Shown one piece after another: positions 41,559-50,110 of a stretch of 64,000 bases of DNA. Source of the DNA: 2-12-FULL-35-15 sp036386835. Its GTDB lineage: Bacteria; Bacteroidota; Bacteroidia; 2-12-FULL-35-15. Below the pieces are notes generated by a model. That model saw only the letters and a list, made by a program, of their open reading frames with translations, was not told the origin of the DNA and made no database searches. Position numbers and translations under genes: made by a program. Location: assembly GCA_036386835.1 (NCBI GenBank), contig DASVUX010000028.1, positions 1-64,000 on the forward strand, read 5' to 3'. How positions within the stretch are numbered: position 1 is the first letter of the stretch; every line of letters starts with the position of its first letter.

Positions 41559-44500
41559 TTAGAACCGTATTCCCATCACGAGAATATCATCCACCTGCTC
41601 AACCCCTTTTTTCCACGATGATAATGTCTTATTGAGCATCCTGCCCTGGTCGTCAAGCGGAAGATGCTGCATCTCGCTTAAGATCTTCCTGAATCTTCCT
41701 GAAGAATATTTTTTCCCTTTCTCCCCACCGAACTGATCCACATAGCCGTCTGTAAAAAGGTAGAACGTATCGCCCTCGCTCAATTTAATATCATGCTTTG
41801 TGAACTGATAATCTTTCTCTGTTTCTAAACCTCCGATTGATTGCTTATCCGCTTTTATTTCAGCAAATAAACCGTTCCTGAAGAAATACAAAGGCCGTTT
41901 TGCACCGGCATATTGCAGTGTCCCCGCTTTTTTATCGATTACCATCAATGCCAGGTCCATTCCATCTTTAGATTCATAGGTGCTGCGATGCTGCTTAAGC
42001 GATTTCCTGATGGCTCTGTGCAGTAATGTCAGAACAGTTCCGGGATTATGATCACCTTTCTTCAGGATGATCTCATTTAAAAGCGAGCTTCCTATCATAC
42101 TCATAAATGCGCCCGGTACGCCATGCCCGGTGCAGTCGACCGCAGCTATGTAAACTTTGTCATCCTTCGTGTTCATCCAGTAAAAATCACCGCTGACAAC
42201 ATGTTTGGGCTTAAACAATACAAACGAATCGGGGAACTCTTCTCTTATTTCCTCCTTAAGCGGAAGGATTGCATCCTGGATTTTCTTGGCATATAAAATA
42301 CTGTCCTTTATTTCCTGGAAAGCCAGGGAAAGCTCTCGCGTCCGTTCCGTCACCTTTTCTTCCAATAACTTTTTTTCTTTCGCAAGCTGGGCGATCCTGT
42401 AAATAATAAATGAAAAAACAGAGGATGCCAGCACCAGGGCAACACCAGCCATAAACCACCATGTTTTCCACCAAGGCAGATGGATTGAAAAGGTATATGC
42501 GATCGTCCCGCGGCTCCAGACACCATTACTGCTTAAAGCCTTCACTTTAAAAGTGTACGTACGACCGGGCTCAATATTGGTAAACACTGCTTCTGTATTG
42601 GTGGAAAGCGGGGTCCAGGAAGTATCCTGTCCCTCCAGCATGAAGGAGTACATTACATTGCCGGTTGTGAGCGCCTGGAAATCGAATGTCAGGTTATTAT
42701 TCAGATGTGACAATGTTAAATTATACGGCAGGCCGGTAGCTACATCAACAGAGTCGGTATATTTTTTCCAATCCACAACCTGGTAAGCCATTTTGATTCC
42801 CATAAGCTCCAGTTTTGGCGGGGCAGAATTGGGCAAGTCATATGTCTTGCTATACCAGCTTAATCCATTCACAGTCCCAAAAAAGACATCTCCCTCCCCA
42901 CCAAGCACAATTGAATTCTGGTTCACATCAAGGCCTTTGTATCCTTCCTGTTCCCCGAAATAACGAAGTGAAGCTATTCCGAAATTCTCGCGGAAAGAGA
43001 TCCTGTTAATACCTTTATCGGTACCGAGCCACAGGCAATTACTGGTTGTATCAAAAAGAACTGCAGGAACATAATTGCTGCACAGTCCATTTTTGGTGGA
43101 GAATGCATAGAATTTTTTTCCATCAAAACAATATATCCCGGATTCACCTGTGCCGACATATAAAATGCCGTGGTTATCTTCGGTCAGAGACCAGACTGCT
43201 TTGTCAGCCAAACCTTCCGCTGTACCAAAGGTCTTAAAGCTGATCCCGTCAAAACGGATAAGGCCGGCATCTTTAGTGCCTATCCAGATCATATGATGGG
43301 AGTCTTCGAAAATTGTAATTATATTATCTGTGCCAAGGCCATTTGTCCTGTCCAACTTCGTGACCTTATCTCCTTCAATCTTATAAATGCCTGAGCCGAA
43401 AGTAGCAACCCAGATATCTCCATTGTGATCCCTGATTAACCGCACAGCGGCTGTGATACTTTTACCTTTGAACGTTACACGATGATGAAGTTTATACCGC
43501 CCGTTTCCGGGTTCAAGGACAAAAATGCCCTCGTCCGCTCCTACCCATAAATTCTTATCATTGCCGGTAATTATTGAAAAAACAGTCAGCTTATCAATTT
43601 CTTTAATTCCTGACGACCCTGCAAATGTATTTGCAGCGCTATTATAAAAACCAAGTCCGGAACCGGAAGTTCCAAGAATTAAATTTTCCCCGTCACGGTA
43701 AAGAGCAGCAATACTTTTGCTCTTCAGCCCGTCCTTCTCCCCAAAATTTACAAAGGATTCATTATTAAAGAGATTCACTCCTCCATCCTGGGTTCCGATC
43801 CATACATTACCTTCATAGTCGCCTGCGACAGAAAGGACGCCATTGGCAGAAAGGCCTTGTTTCTCTGTAAAGAGGTGAAACTTATCTCTTTCAAGCTTTA
43901 ATGCACCGTGTTCGGTAGCGAACCAAATGTTTCCTCTTTTATCCTCGGTTATGCTCCCGATAAAATCATCTTTAACTTCTTCGGGAAGAATAATATCCTG
44001 GAATACTTTGCCATTATACCGAAGAACGCCATTACCGACAGAACCGAACCATATATTCCCTTTGCTATCCGCAAAAGAAGAGAAGAAGACTTTCCTGTTG
44101 AACTGAGGCGTATTGGAGCAGGCAATGAACTTGTAGCCATCAAACCGCATGATCCCATCAGACATTGTGAACCAGAGATTCTTCTTTTTATCCTCCGCAA
44201 TACTGAATACTGAATTTGTCAGCAGCCCGTCTTTAGTTGTATACAAGGTGATCTTTTTCCCATTGAGCCGGGCAACTCCACCACCCCTTATAGCTATCCA
44301 TATTTCATTATTATGATCGGCATGGATCCAGTATATTCCTTCTTTAGGATCGATCCCCTCCTTTTTACCATAGTTAATAAAATGCATTCCATCAAAACGT
44401 GAGATCCCGCCAAAAGAAGCGATCCATATATTGCCGGAATGATCTTCAGTGATGCAGGTAATTTCATTGGAAGGCAAACCATCCGACTTATTAAAGTTTT

Positions 44501-44708
44501 TAAAGGTCTTACCATCAAAGCGGCTTACACCACCACCCTGGGTGGCAAACCAGGTAAAACCTTTTGAATCCTGGAAAATATTATTAACTGTGGAATTTGC
44601 TAAACCACTCTTGGTGGAATATATTTTAAAATTATATTGCTGTCCCCATAAAAACACCGGAGCTGATATAATTAAGAAAATAAGAAGCTTGAGCTTTGCC
44701 TTAGGCAT
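41559..44708 (-). CDS. Two-component-type propeller sensor with SpoIIE/PP2C phosphatase output
   Basis: A signal peptide (ending FLWGQQ) is followed by about 700 residues of two-component regulator propeller repeats (each like DGLPSNEITCITEDHSGNIWIA), a Y_Y_Y domain, one transmembrane helix (WWFMAGVALVLASSVFSF), a coiled coil with EKVTERTRELSLAFQE, and a SpoIIE-type phosphatase (VSGDFYW, DCTGHGVPGAFMSMIG, DGYVDQFGG). It should sense a periplasmic ligand and dephosphorylate an anti-anti-sigma-like partner instead of phosphorylating a regulator. No such partner is adjacent. Confidence 0.88.
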   Translation of the reverse strand: MPKAKLKLLIFLIISAPVFLWGQQYNFKIYSTKSGLANSTVNNIFQDSKGFTWFATQGGGVSRFDGKTFKNFNKSDGLPSNEITCITEDHSGNIWIASFGGISRFDGMHFINYGKKEGIDPKEGIYWIHADHNNEIWIAIRGGGVARLNGKKITLYTTKDGLLTNSVFSIAEDKKKNLWFTMSDGIMRFDGYKFIACSNTPQFNRKVFFSSFADSKGNIWFGSVGNGVLRYNGKVFQDIILPEEVKDDFIGSITEDKRGNIWFATEHGALKLERDKFHLFTEKQGLSANGVLSVAGDYEGNVWIGTQDGGVNLFNNESFVNFGEKDGLKSKSIAALYRDGENLILGTSGSGLGFYNSAANTFAGSSGIKEIDKLTVFSIITGNDKNLWVGADEGIFVLEPGNGRYKLHHRVTFKGKSITAAVRLIRDHNGDIWVATFGSGIYKIEGDKVTKLDRTNGLGTDNIITIFEDSHHMIWIGTKDAGLIRFDGISFKTFGTAEGLADKAVWSLTEDNHGILYVGTGESGIYCFDGKKFYAFSTKNGLCSNYVPAVLFDTTSNCLWLGTDKGINRISFRENFGIASLRYFGEQEGYKGLDVNQNSIVLGGEGDVFFGTVNGLSWYSKTYDLPNSAPPKLELMGIKMAYQVVDWKKYTDSVDVATGLPYNLTLSHLNNNLTFDFQALTTGNVMYSFMLEGQDTSWTPLSTNTEAVFTNIEPGRTYTFKVKALSSNGVWSRGTIAYTFSIHLPWWKTWWFMAGVALVLASSVFSFIIYRIAQLAKEKKLLEEKVTERTRELSLAFQEIKDSILYAKKIQDAILPLKEEIREEFPDSFVLFKPKHVVSGDFYWMNTKDDKVYIAAVDCTGHGVPGAFMSMIGSSLLNEIILKKGDHNPGTVLTLLHRAIRKSLKQHRSTYESKDGMDLALMVIDKKAGTLQYAGAKRPLYFFRNGLFAEIKADKQSIGGLETEKDYQFTKHDIKLSEGDTFYLFTDGYVDQFGGEKGKKYSSGRFRKILSEMQHLPLDDQGRMLNKTLSSWKKGVEQVDDILVMGIRF

Positions 44709-44774
44709 TAGGAGGTATTGTTAACGGATACTGATTAAAGATTACGTGAATCCTTAATACGAATATTAGTATTC

Positions 44775-45956
44775 TTAATTTATTATAAATTTTACGTTGT
44801 GTAACTGATCTTTTGATTGGATGACAATATTATAAAAGCCTTTTGTAAACCGGCTCACATCGATTTGCATAGAAGTGACCTGCTTTGGCTTTTCCAAAAA
44901 AGACTCATACACCGTTTCACCCAGAATATTAATTATACGGATATTTCCGTAAATTCCACGGGGCATGGAAACTGTCAGCTGCTCGCTTGCCGGGTTGGGA
45001 TAAAGGTCAATATCCTGTAAAGGGCTTTCAGTCGTTATGCCTGTTGTGCTTGTTCCATGCTTTATATTAGAACGTGAAGTATTGATCGTTGCCCTTGAAG
45101 GATCACAACTGATCGACCAGTCTGTTTCCACCCGCCAGCTTGCATTTACAGGGTGATTCAAAAACCCTAAGTCAATTGCAGAAGATGCAACGGCAATTAC
45201 CGTCTGTACAGAAGTCCAGTTATATGTATTGGCAGTATCGCACATCAGCACATAATTATTCACCGGGCTGATTGCCCCTTCGATGGTATAAGGATTACCC
45301 CATGAAAAAAGCCCGCCCCCGTTATCCGTAATATATAATGTGGAATGGAAGGGGCTTAAAGGCCCATAGCTTCCAAATATGTCCCTGATCTGAATTTTAT
45401 AACTGTAGGACGCAATGTTAGGATCTCCGTTTGCAGGGCCCGCAGAACGGGTTGTATCTTCAAATAAGCTTATTGAATCGTTGGACACTGCTCCGATCCT
45501 GGCATACAGGGAGGGACTCACTTCGCGGTAAACGATTACTGAATCAACATCTGCAAATGAACTTTTATCCCAGATAACAAGGTTGTTGACTGAGCCTGTA
45601 TCACACGTTACCATGCATATTGCAGGTGTAGGAGTCGGCAGGGAATATACGGTTACATCGGCACTGTCAACACAGCCTGCCTGGCTGATAACAATTACCG
45701 AGTAAGTTCCCGCCATGAGATTTGAAGCTGTTGCCGTATTTTGATTCCCCGCGTTACCTGACCATAAGAATGCATACGGGCTGCCCAGCCCCACTACAGA
45801 AACACTTGCGAAACCATCGCTGGCAAGTGGGTTGGAACTTTCACCTGTTGTAAATGAGAAAATAACCGGGATGCATGGCAGCTGAGCTGTCAGCGAAATT
45901 GAAGTGCAAGAAAACAGGATAAATGTAATAACGAATAAGGAGTATTTTTTAAGCAT
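44775..45956 (-). CDS. Secreted protein with SprB-like repeat and T9SS type A sorting domain
   Basis: A signal sequence (MLKKYSLFVITFILFSC) is followed by one SprB-like repeat (about 45-95, GLGSPYAFLWSGNAGNQ to MAGTYSVIVISQAGC). A fibronectin-like middle and a C-terminal T9SS domain (DIDLYPNPASEQLTVSMP to HNVKFIIN) complete it. It should be exported by the T9SS to the surface. A start 8 codons upstream is possible. No enzyme motif seen. Confidence 0.75.
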   Translation of the reverse strand: MLKKYSLFVITFILFSCTSISLTAQLPCIPVIFSFTTGESSNPLASDGFASVSVVGLGSPYAFLWSGNAGNQNTATASNLMAGTYSVIVISQAGCVDSADVTVYSLPTPTPAICMVTCDTGSVNNLVIWDKSSFADVDSVIVYREVSPSLYARIGAVSNDSISLFEDTTRSAGPANGDPNIASYSYKIQIRDIFGSYGPLSPFHSTLYITDNGGGLFSWGNPYTIEGAISPVNNYVLMCDTANTYNWTSVQTVIAVASSAIDLGFLNHPVNASWRVETDWSISCDPSRATINTSRSNIKHGTSTTGITTESPLQDIDLYPNPASEQLTVSMPRGIYGNIRIINILGETVYESFLEKPKQVTSMQIDVSRFTKGFYNIVIQSKDQLHNVKFIIN

Positions 45957-46061
45957 GTTGAATAGTTTTATCGACAGCAAAAGTCGTAATAACTATTATG
46001 GGTTGTATTACAGAACTTTCCTGATAAGTTACACGATTCACACATGAAACCAGCCCGATGA

Positions 46062-46211
46062 AACAAAGACATCAGAGGCGAACGCTGTGTAGTTGCTAAT
46101 ACCGGAGATCTTACTCCAGCAGTTAAAGGCAAGGGCCATGGTGCCAGGACAGCTCAAGTAACCTTATTAATTAACATGTGCGATAATCAGCTTAGAGTTC
46201 GTATTTGTTAA
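46062..46211 (+). pseudogene. Remnant of a LytS-like histidine kinase ATPase domain
   Basis: In this otherwise gene-free gap of about 290 bases, a 49-codon frame reads RCVVANTGDLTPAVKGKGHG and then LLINMCDNQLRVRI. This follows the final G1/G2-box region of HATPase domains in LytS-type kinases (V-x-NTG, GxGxG, then RLxLLY). The N- and D-boxes and the rest of the kinase are absent, so it is a fragment. No other feature is seen here. Confidence 0.4.
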
Positions 46212-46250
46212 TTTTCTTCTGTACTTTTAATACGTACCAAAAGCAATTAT

Positions 46251-46700
46251 ATGTCGAACAACAGTGTAAAATTACACAGGATACTGAAAACATCTCCGGG
46301 GAAAGTGTTCCGGGCCTTTACAGAAGCTAAAGCCATATCAGTGTGGTTACCGCCTTATGGGTTTTTAGGCGAGGTCCATCATATGGATGCCCGTGAAGGC
46401 GGAAGTTATAAAATGTCATTTACCAATTTTTCTACAGGAAATGGCCATTCCTTTGGCGGAACTTTTTTAGAAATCAGGCAGGATGAATTCATAAAGCATA
46501 CTGATAAATTTGACGATCCGAATTTACCTGGAGAGATGAGCACTTCCATATGGCTTAAAAAAGTTTCCTGCGGCACCGAGCTTACCATTCTCCAGGAAGG
46601 CATCCCTTCCATCATACCAACCGAAATGTGTTATTTAGGCTGGCAGGAGTCCCTGGAAAAACTTGCCAAGCTTGTGGAACCCGAAATCCAGGATGCATAA
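46251..46700 (+). CDS. SRPBCC/AHSA1-family START-like protein
   Basis: This 149-residue AHSA1-type helix-grip protein begins with VKLHRILKTSPGKVFRAFTEAKAISVWLPP and has EGGSYKMSF and a C-terminal WQESLEKLAKLVEPE. These match the activator-of-Hsp90-like family, which binds small hydrophobic ligands. It is followed closely by two acetyltransferase genes in the same direction, so the three may form an operon. No substrate is predicted. Confidence 0.82.
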   Translation: MSNNSVKLHRILKTSPGKVFRAFTEAKAISVWLPPYGFLGEVHHMDAREGGSYKMSFTNFSTGNGHSFGGTFLEIRQDEFIKHTDKFDDPNLPGEMSTSIWLKKVSCGTELTILQEGIPSIIPTEMCYLGWQESLEKLAKLVEPEIQDA

Positions 46701-46702
46701 GC

Positions 46703-47209
46703 ATGATAATCCTGGAAACGGAAAGATTAAGGCTTCGTGAATTCACCCTTCATGACAGTCCTTTTATCATTGAACTGGTAAACAGTCCCGGCTGGCTGGA
46801 ATTTATCGGTGACAGGAATATACGAACAAGGGAACAGGCGGAAGAATATCTTCTCAATGGTCCCATTAAAAGCTACTCCGGGCATGGGTTCGGACTTTCT
46901 ATGGTTGAGCTCAAAGCATCTTCGGAACCGGTTGGAATGTGCGGCATTTTAAAAAGACCTGATCTTAATCATCCCGATATAGGTTTTGCTTTCCTTCCGC
47001 AATTTTCAGGCAAGGGTTATGCATTCGAGATCGGGGAAGCTACAATAAGGCATGCAGCTTCCGTTTTAAAATTGAAAGAGATCCTCGCGATAACTGTTCC
47101 GCACAATTTAAGATCGGTTAAGCTGCTGGAAAAGATCGGGATGAAGCTGCTGAAACCGTATAAAAGCAAAGACACCGATCTTCTGTTATTCAGTAATAAA
47201 ACAAGATAA
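46703..47209 (+). CDS. GNAT N-acetyltransferase (RimJ/RimL type)
   Basis: The start MIILETERLRLREFTLHD is the hallmark of RimJ/RimL-like Acetyltransf_3 proteins. DIGFAFLPQFSGKGYAFEIG carries the acetyl-CoA-binding loop, and AITVPHNLRSVKLLEKIGM is motif B. The open frame begins earlier, inside the upstream gene, but the ATG 2 bases past that gene's stop is the natural start (168 aa). Its stop overlaps the next gene (TAATG). Confidence 0.85.
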   Translation: MIILETERLRLREFTLHDSPFIIELVNSPGWLEFIGDRNIRTREQAEEYLLNGPIKSYSGHGFGLSMVELKASSEPVGMCGILKRPDLNHPDIGFAFLPQFSGKGYAFEIGEATIRHAASVLKLKEILAITVPHNLRSVKLLEKIGMKLLKPYKSKDTDLLLFSNKTR

Positions 47210-47673
47210 TGGCCGGAACGGTTATCAGGAACTACAAAACTGAGGATAAAGAAGAAGTTCTTCACCTGCTAAGATCGAATATTCCCCGGTACTTTGCGCC
47301 TGAGGAAGAAAAAGATCTTGTGCACTACCTGGAGCATGAGATCGAAAGTTATTTTGTGATCGTGATGGATGAGCGTATTGCAGGCTGCGGTGGTTATAAT
47401 TTCTCAGATAATAAAAAAACAGGAATCCTCAGCTGGGATTTCCTTCACCCGGATTTCCAGGGAATGTCATTGGGAAGTGAACTCGTTAAATTCAGAGTCA
47501 AACTATTACGGTCAACCCAAGTAGAAAAGATCATCGTGCGTACATCACAGTTCGCCTGGAAGTTTTATGAAAAGCAAGGGTTCAAACTGATAGAAAAAGC
47601 AGAGGATTACTGGGCAAAAGGATATCACATGTATAAAATGGAATATCACTTTCTTAATAGTACTGTTATTTAA
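47209..47673 (+). CDS. GNAT-family N-acetyltransferase
   Basis: This 154-residue GNAT protein has motif A around WDFLHPDFQGMSLGSELVKFR and a C-terminal WKFYEKQGFKLIEKAEDYWAKGYHMYKM. The first base of its ATG is the last base of the preceding stop, indicating coupled translation. The glutamine in QGMSLG replaces the more common Arg/Gln-x-x-Gly-x-Gly form only slightly, so it should bind acetyl-CoA. Substrate unknown. Confidence 0.8.
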   Translation: MAGTVIRNYKTEDKEEVLHLLRSNIPRYFAPEEEKDLVHYLEHEIESYFVIVMDERIAGCGGYNFSDNKKTGILSWDFLHPDFQGMSLGSELVKFRVKLLRSTQVEKIIVRTSQFAWKFYEKQGFKLIEKAEDYWAKGYHMYKMEYHFLNSTVI

Positions 47674-47742
47674 AAGAAGCAATCTTAATTTAAATTTCCC
47701 TTTCCTTCGTTGTCTTCAAAATGCTTCGGCCTAACCTAATTT

Positions 47743-47776
47743 AAAAAAAAACACCCCGTTCAAAATGAACGGAGTG
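47743..47776 (-). terminator. Terminator after the M13 peptidase gene
   Basis: On the minus strand CACTCCGTTC-ATTTT-GAACGGGGTG is followed by nine T residues, about 30 bases past the stop. Confidence 0.85.
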
Positions 47777-47803
47777 CCTCTCAATCAAATCACAAAAAAT
47801 TAT

Positions 47804-49858
47804 TTACCAGATCTCAGCTCTTTCTGCTTTCGGACGGTACATTTTATCTCCTTCTTTCACTCCAAATGCATCATAGAATTCCTGCATGTTGGTTAAAGGT
47901 CCGTTTCCGCGGAAGTTGCCCGGTGAATGGGGGTTTGTCTGCACCAGGTTCCTCAGGAACTCAGGACGCATATTTCCTCTCCAGCCTTGTGCCCATGCCA
48001 GGAAGAAACGCTGCTCAGCAGTGAAACCATCAATTTTTTCAGGGGCAGGCTTGCCTTCAAGTGATTTCTTGAATGCATAATAGGATATTGTCAGCCCGCC
48101 AAGATCCGCGATGTTTTCACCCAGGGTAAGCTCACCATTCACATGCATGCTGTCGATTGCGATATAATCATTGAATTGCTTCACAACCATATCTGTCTTC
48201 TTTTTAAAATTCGCCTTATCCTGCTCTGTCCACCAGTTCTTCAGGTTTCCGTCAGCATCAAACTGCGAGCCTTCATCGTCAAAACCATGGGTAAGCTCAT
48301 GTCCGATAACAGCACCCATGATCCCGTAATTCACTGCATCATCAGCATCAGGATTAAAGAAGATGGGCTGCATGATCCCGGCAGGGAAAACGATCTCATT
48401 CATGGAAGGATTGTAATATGCATTGATTGTCGGAGGGGTCATTCCCCACTCTGTTTTATCAATTGGTTTACCAAGCTTGGAAGTCATCTCGTTAAATTCA
48501 TATTTGCTTGCGCGCATGAAATTCTGAACATATGAATCGCGGTTGATATCAAGGGTTGAATAATCTTTCCATTTATCCGGGTAACCGATTTTCCTGATCA
48601 CTTTATCCAGTTTCAGGTTAGCGGCTTTTTTCGTTTCAGCGCTCATCCAGTCACGGCTGTCAATGCGCACCCTGTATGCAGCAATAAGGTTATCCACCAT
48701 TTCGCTTACACGTTTTTTGCTTGTTTCTGTGAAATGTCTTTCAACGAAGATCTGACCGAGTGCATCACCCAATGAAGCATCAACTGCTTCCAATGAACGC
48801 TTCCAGCGTGGCTTCAGTGCCGGGATGCCGAATAATGTTTTTCCGTAGAAATTAAAATGCTCATTCACCAGGTCATCGCTCAGCTTGCTTGACATTGCAT
48901 CGATAAGGTTCCAGCGCATGTACGTTTTCCAGTCGTTCAGCGGAACTGACTTTAAAGAGCTGTTCAGTGCTTTGTAAAATTCCGGCTGCCCTACAACAAC
49001 AGTGCTGACATCTTTCATTCCAAGCTCAGTGAAATATACATTCCAGTTAAGGTTTGGAGTAAGCTCAGCAAGCTCTTTGCTTGTTTTCTTATTGTATTGT
49101 TTTTCAGGATCACGAAGCTCAACTTTTGTCATTGAAACTTTCGCCATTCCTTTTTCTATATCAAAAACGGTCTTTGCGGCCTTTGCCGCAGCTTCAGGCT
49201 TATCACCCAAAAGCTCGAACATTTTTGTGACGTGGGCCAGGTATGCTTTCTGGATTCCGACAGTACGCTCATCCGAATTTGTGTAGTAATCACGATCCGG
49301 AAGGCTGATACCGCCCTGGAAGATCTGTGTTACGTATTCAGTGCTGATTTTCGGATCCTGTCCTATGTATCCGCTGAACATTGGTCCTGCTCCGATCATG
49401 TGAAAATGAGCTACCGTCCTGATCAGGTCATCAGTATTCTTAATATTTTCTATGCGTTCAAATTCTTCTTTCAGAGGGCTGATGCCGTCTTTATTCAGCT
49501 TAACGGAATCCATTGCTACCGAATAGAAATCTCCGATCTTCTGAATGTTGCTGCCCGGTTTTGCATTTTTATCTGCCGCAGCCTCTTCCAGGATTGTTCT
49601 CAGTTTATTTTTATTTGTAACCTCCAGCTCGCTGAAACTTCCCCAGCGGCTTTCTGTTTCAGGGATGGGGTTGTTTTTCATCCAGCGTCCGTTCACGAAC
49701 TGGTAAAAATCATCAACGGGACGAACGGTGCTGTCTATGTTTGAAACATCAATCCCGGTATTTTTTACCGCAGCTGTTTCTTCTTTTTTAGCATCTCCGC
49801 ATGAGGCCAGGGCCACTGCCGCAGCCAGGGCTGAAAATTTAAAGATCGAATTATTCAT
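47804..49858 (-). CDS. M13-family (neprilysin-like/PepO) zinc metallopeptidase lipoprotein
   Basis: A lipoprotein signal (FSALAAAVALASCGDAKKEE) is followed by the M13 N-terminal domain (PVDDFYQFVNGRWMKNNPIP). The catalytic domain has HELTH at 520-524, the downstream ENIADLGG glutamate and NAYYNPSMNEIVFPAGI. It should cut short peptides at the cell envelope. A start 18 codons upstream is open, but the MNNSIFKF methionine fits the signal peptide. Length (684 aa) is typical. Confidence 0.92.
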   Translation of the reverse strand: MNNSIFKFSALAAAVALASCGDAKKEETAAVKNTGIDVSNIDSTVRPVDDFYQFVNGRWMKNNPIPETESRWGSFSELEVTNKNKLRTILEEAAADKNAKPGSNIQKIGDFYSVAMDSVKLNKDGISPLKEEFERIENIKNTDDLIRTVAHFHMIGAGPMFSGYIGQDPKISTEYVTQIFQGGISLPDRDYYTNSDERTVGIQKAYLAHVTKMFELLGDKPEAAAKAAKTVFDIEKGMAKVSMTKVELRDPEKQYNKKTSKELAELTPNLNWNVYFTELGMKDVSTVVVGQPEFYKALNSSLKSVPLNDWKTYMRWNLIDAMSSKLSDDLVNEHFNFYGKTLFGIPALKPRWKRSLEAVDASLGDALGQIFVERHFTETSKKRVSEMVDNLIAAYRVRIDSRDWMSAETKKAANLKLDKVIRKIGYPDKWKDYSTLDINRDSYVQNFMRASKYEFNEMTSKLGKPIDKTEWGMTPPTINAYYNPSMNEIVFPAGIMQPIFFNPDADDAVNYGIMGAVIGHELTHGFDDEGSQFDADGNLKNWWTEQDKANFKKKTDMVVKQFNDYIAIDSMHVNGELTLGENIADLGGLTISYYAFKKSLEGKPAPEKIDGFTAEQRFFLAWAQGWRGNMRPEFLRNLVQTNPHSPGNFRGNGPLTNMQEFYDAFGVKEGDKMYRPKAERAEIW

Positions 49859-50061
49859 GTGTGTGTTTTGTGATTTAAGTCCCGAATTTACTTTAAATAA
49901 GCAAGATGTCAAAATGATTTTGTTAAATGGTGATAATTGAGGATAAATGGGAAAGCTCCGGTTCTTATCAAGGAAAATGAGGAACGGAAGAACAGAGATA
50001 TTCGGAAGACCATCACATAAACCACCGGAATGATTTGATAAACGGATGGATCTCGGGGAAA

Positions 50062-50090
50062 CTTCGTGTTCTCCATGCCTCTGTGGTGAA
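50062..50090 (+). repeat. Degenerate dispersed intergenic repeat, copy 2
   Basis: This stretch, ending CTCTGTGGTGAA, resembles the minus-strand reading of 11423-11450. The gap around it (49860-50098) holds no gene that I can support. Confidence 0.4.
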
Positions 50091-50098
50091 AAAAAAAT

Positions 50099-50106
50099 TA
50101 CATTTG
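50099..50106 (+). promoter_or_regulatory. Putative -7 element immediately before the fumarylacetoacetase start
   Basis: TACATTTG matches TAnnTTTG exactly and ends 4 bases before the ATG. Transcription would begin at or next to the A of ATG, giving a leaderless message. No good -33 TTTG is visible. Confidence 0.4.
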
Positions 50107-50110
50107 TCGC

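Noticed and set aside
49232..49744. 170-codon plus-strand frame opposite the M13 peptidase gene
   Set aside because: Antisense shadow of an intact peptidase gene, with cysteine- and serine-rich low-information sequence.
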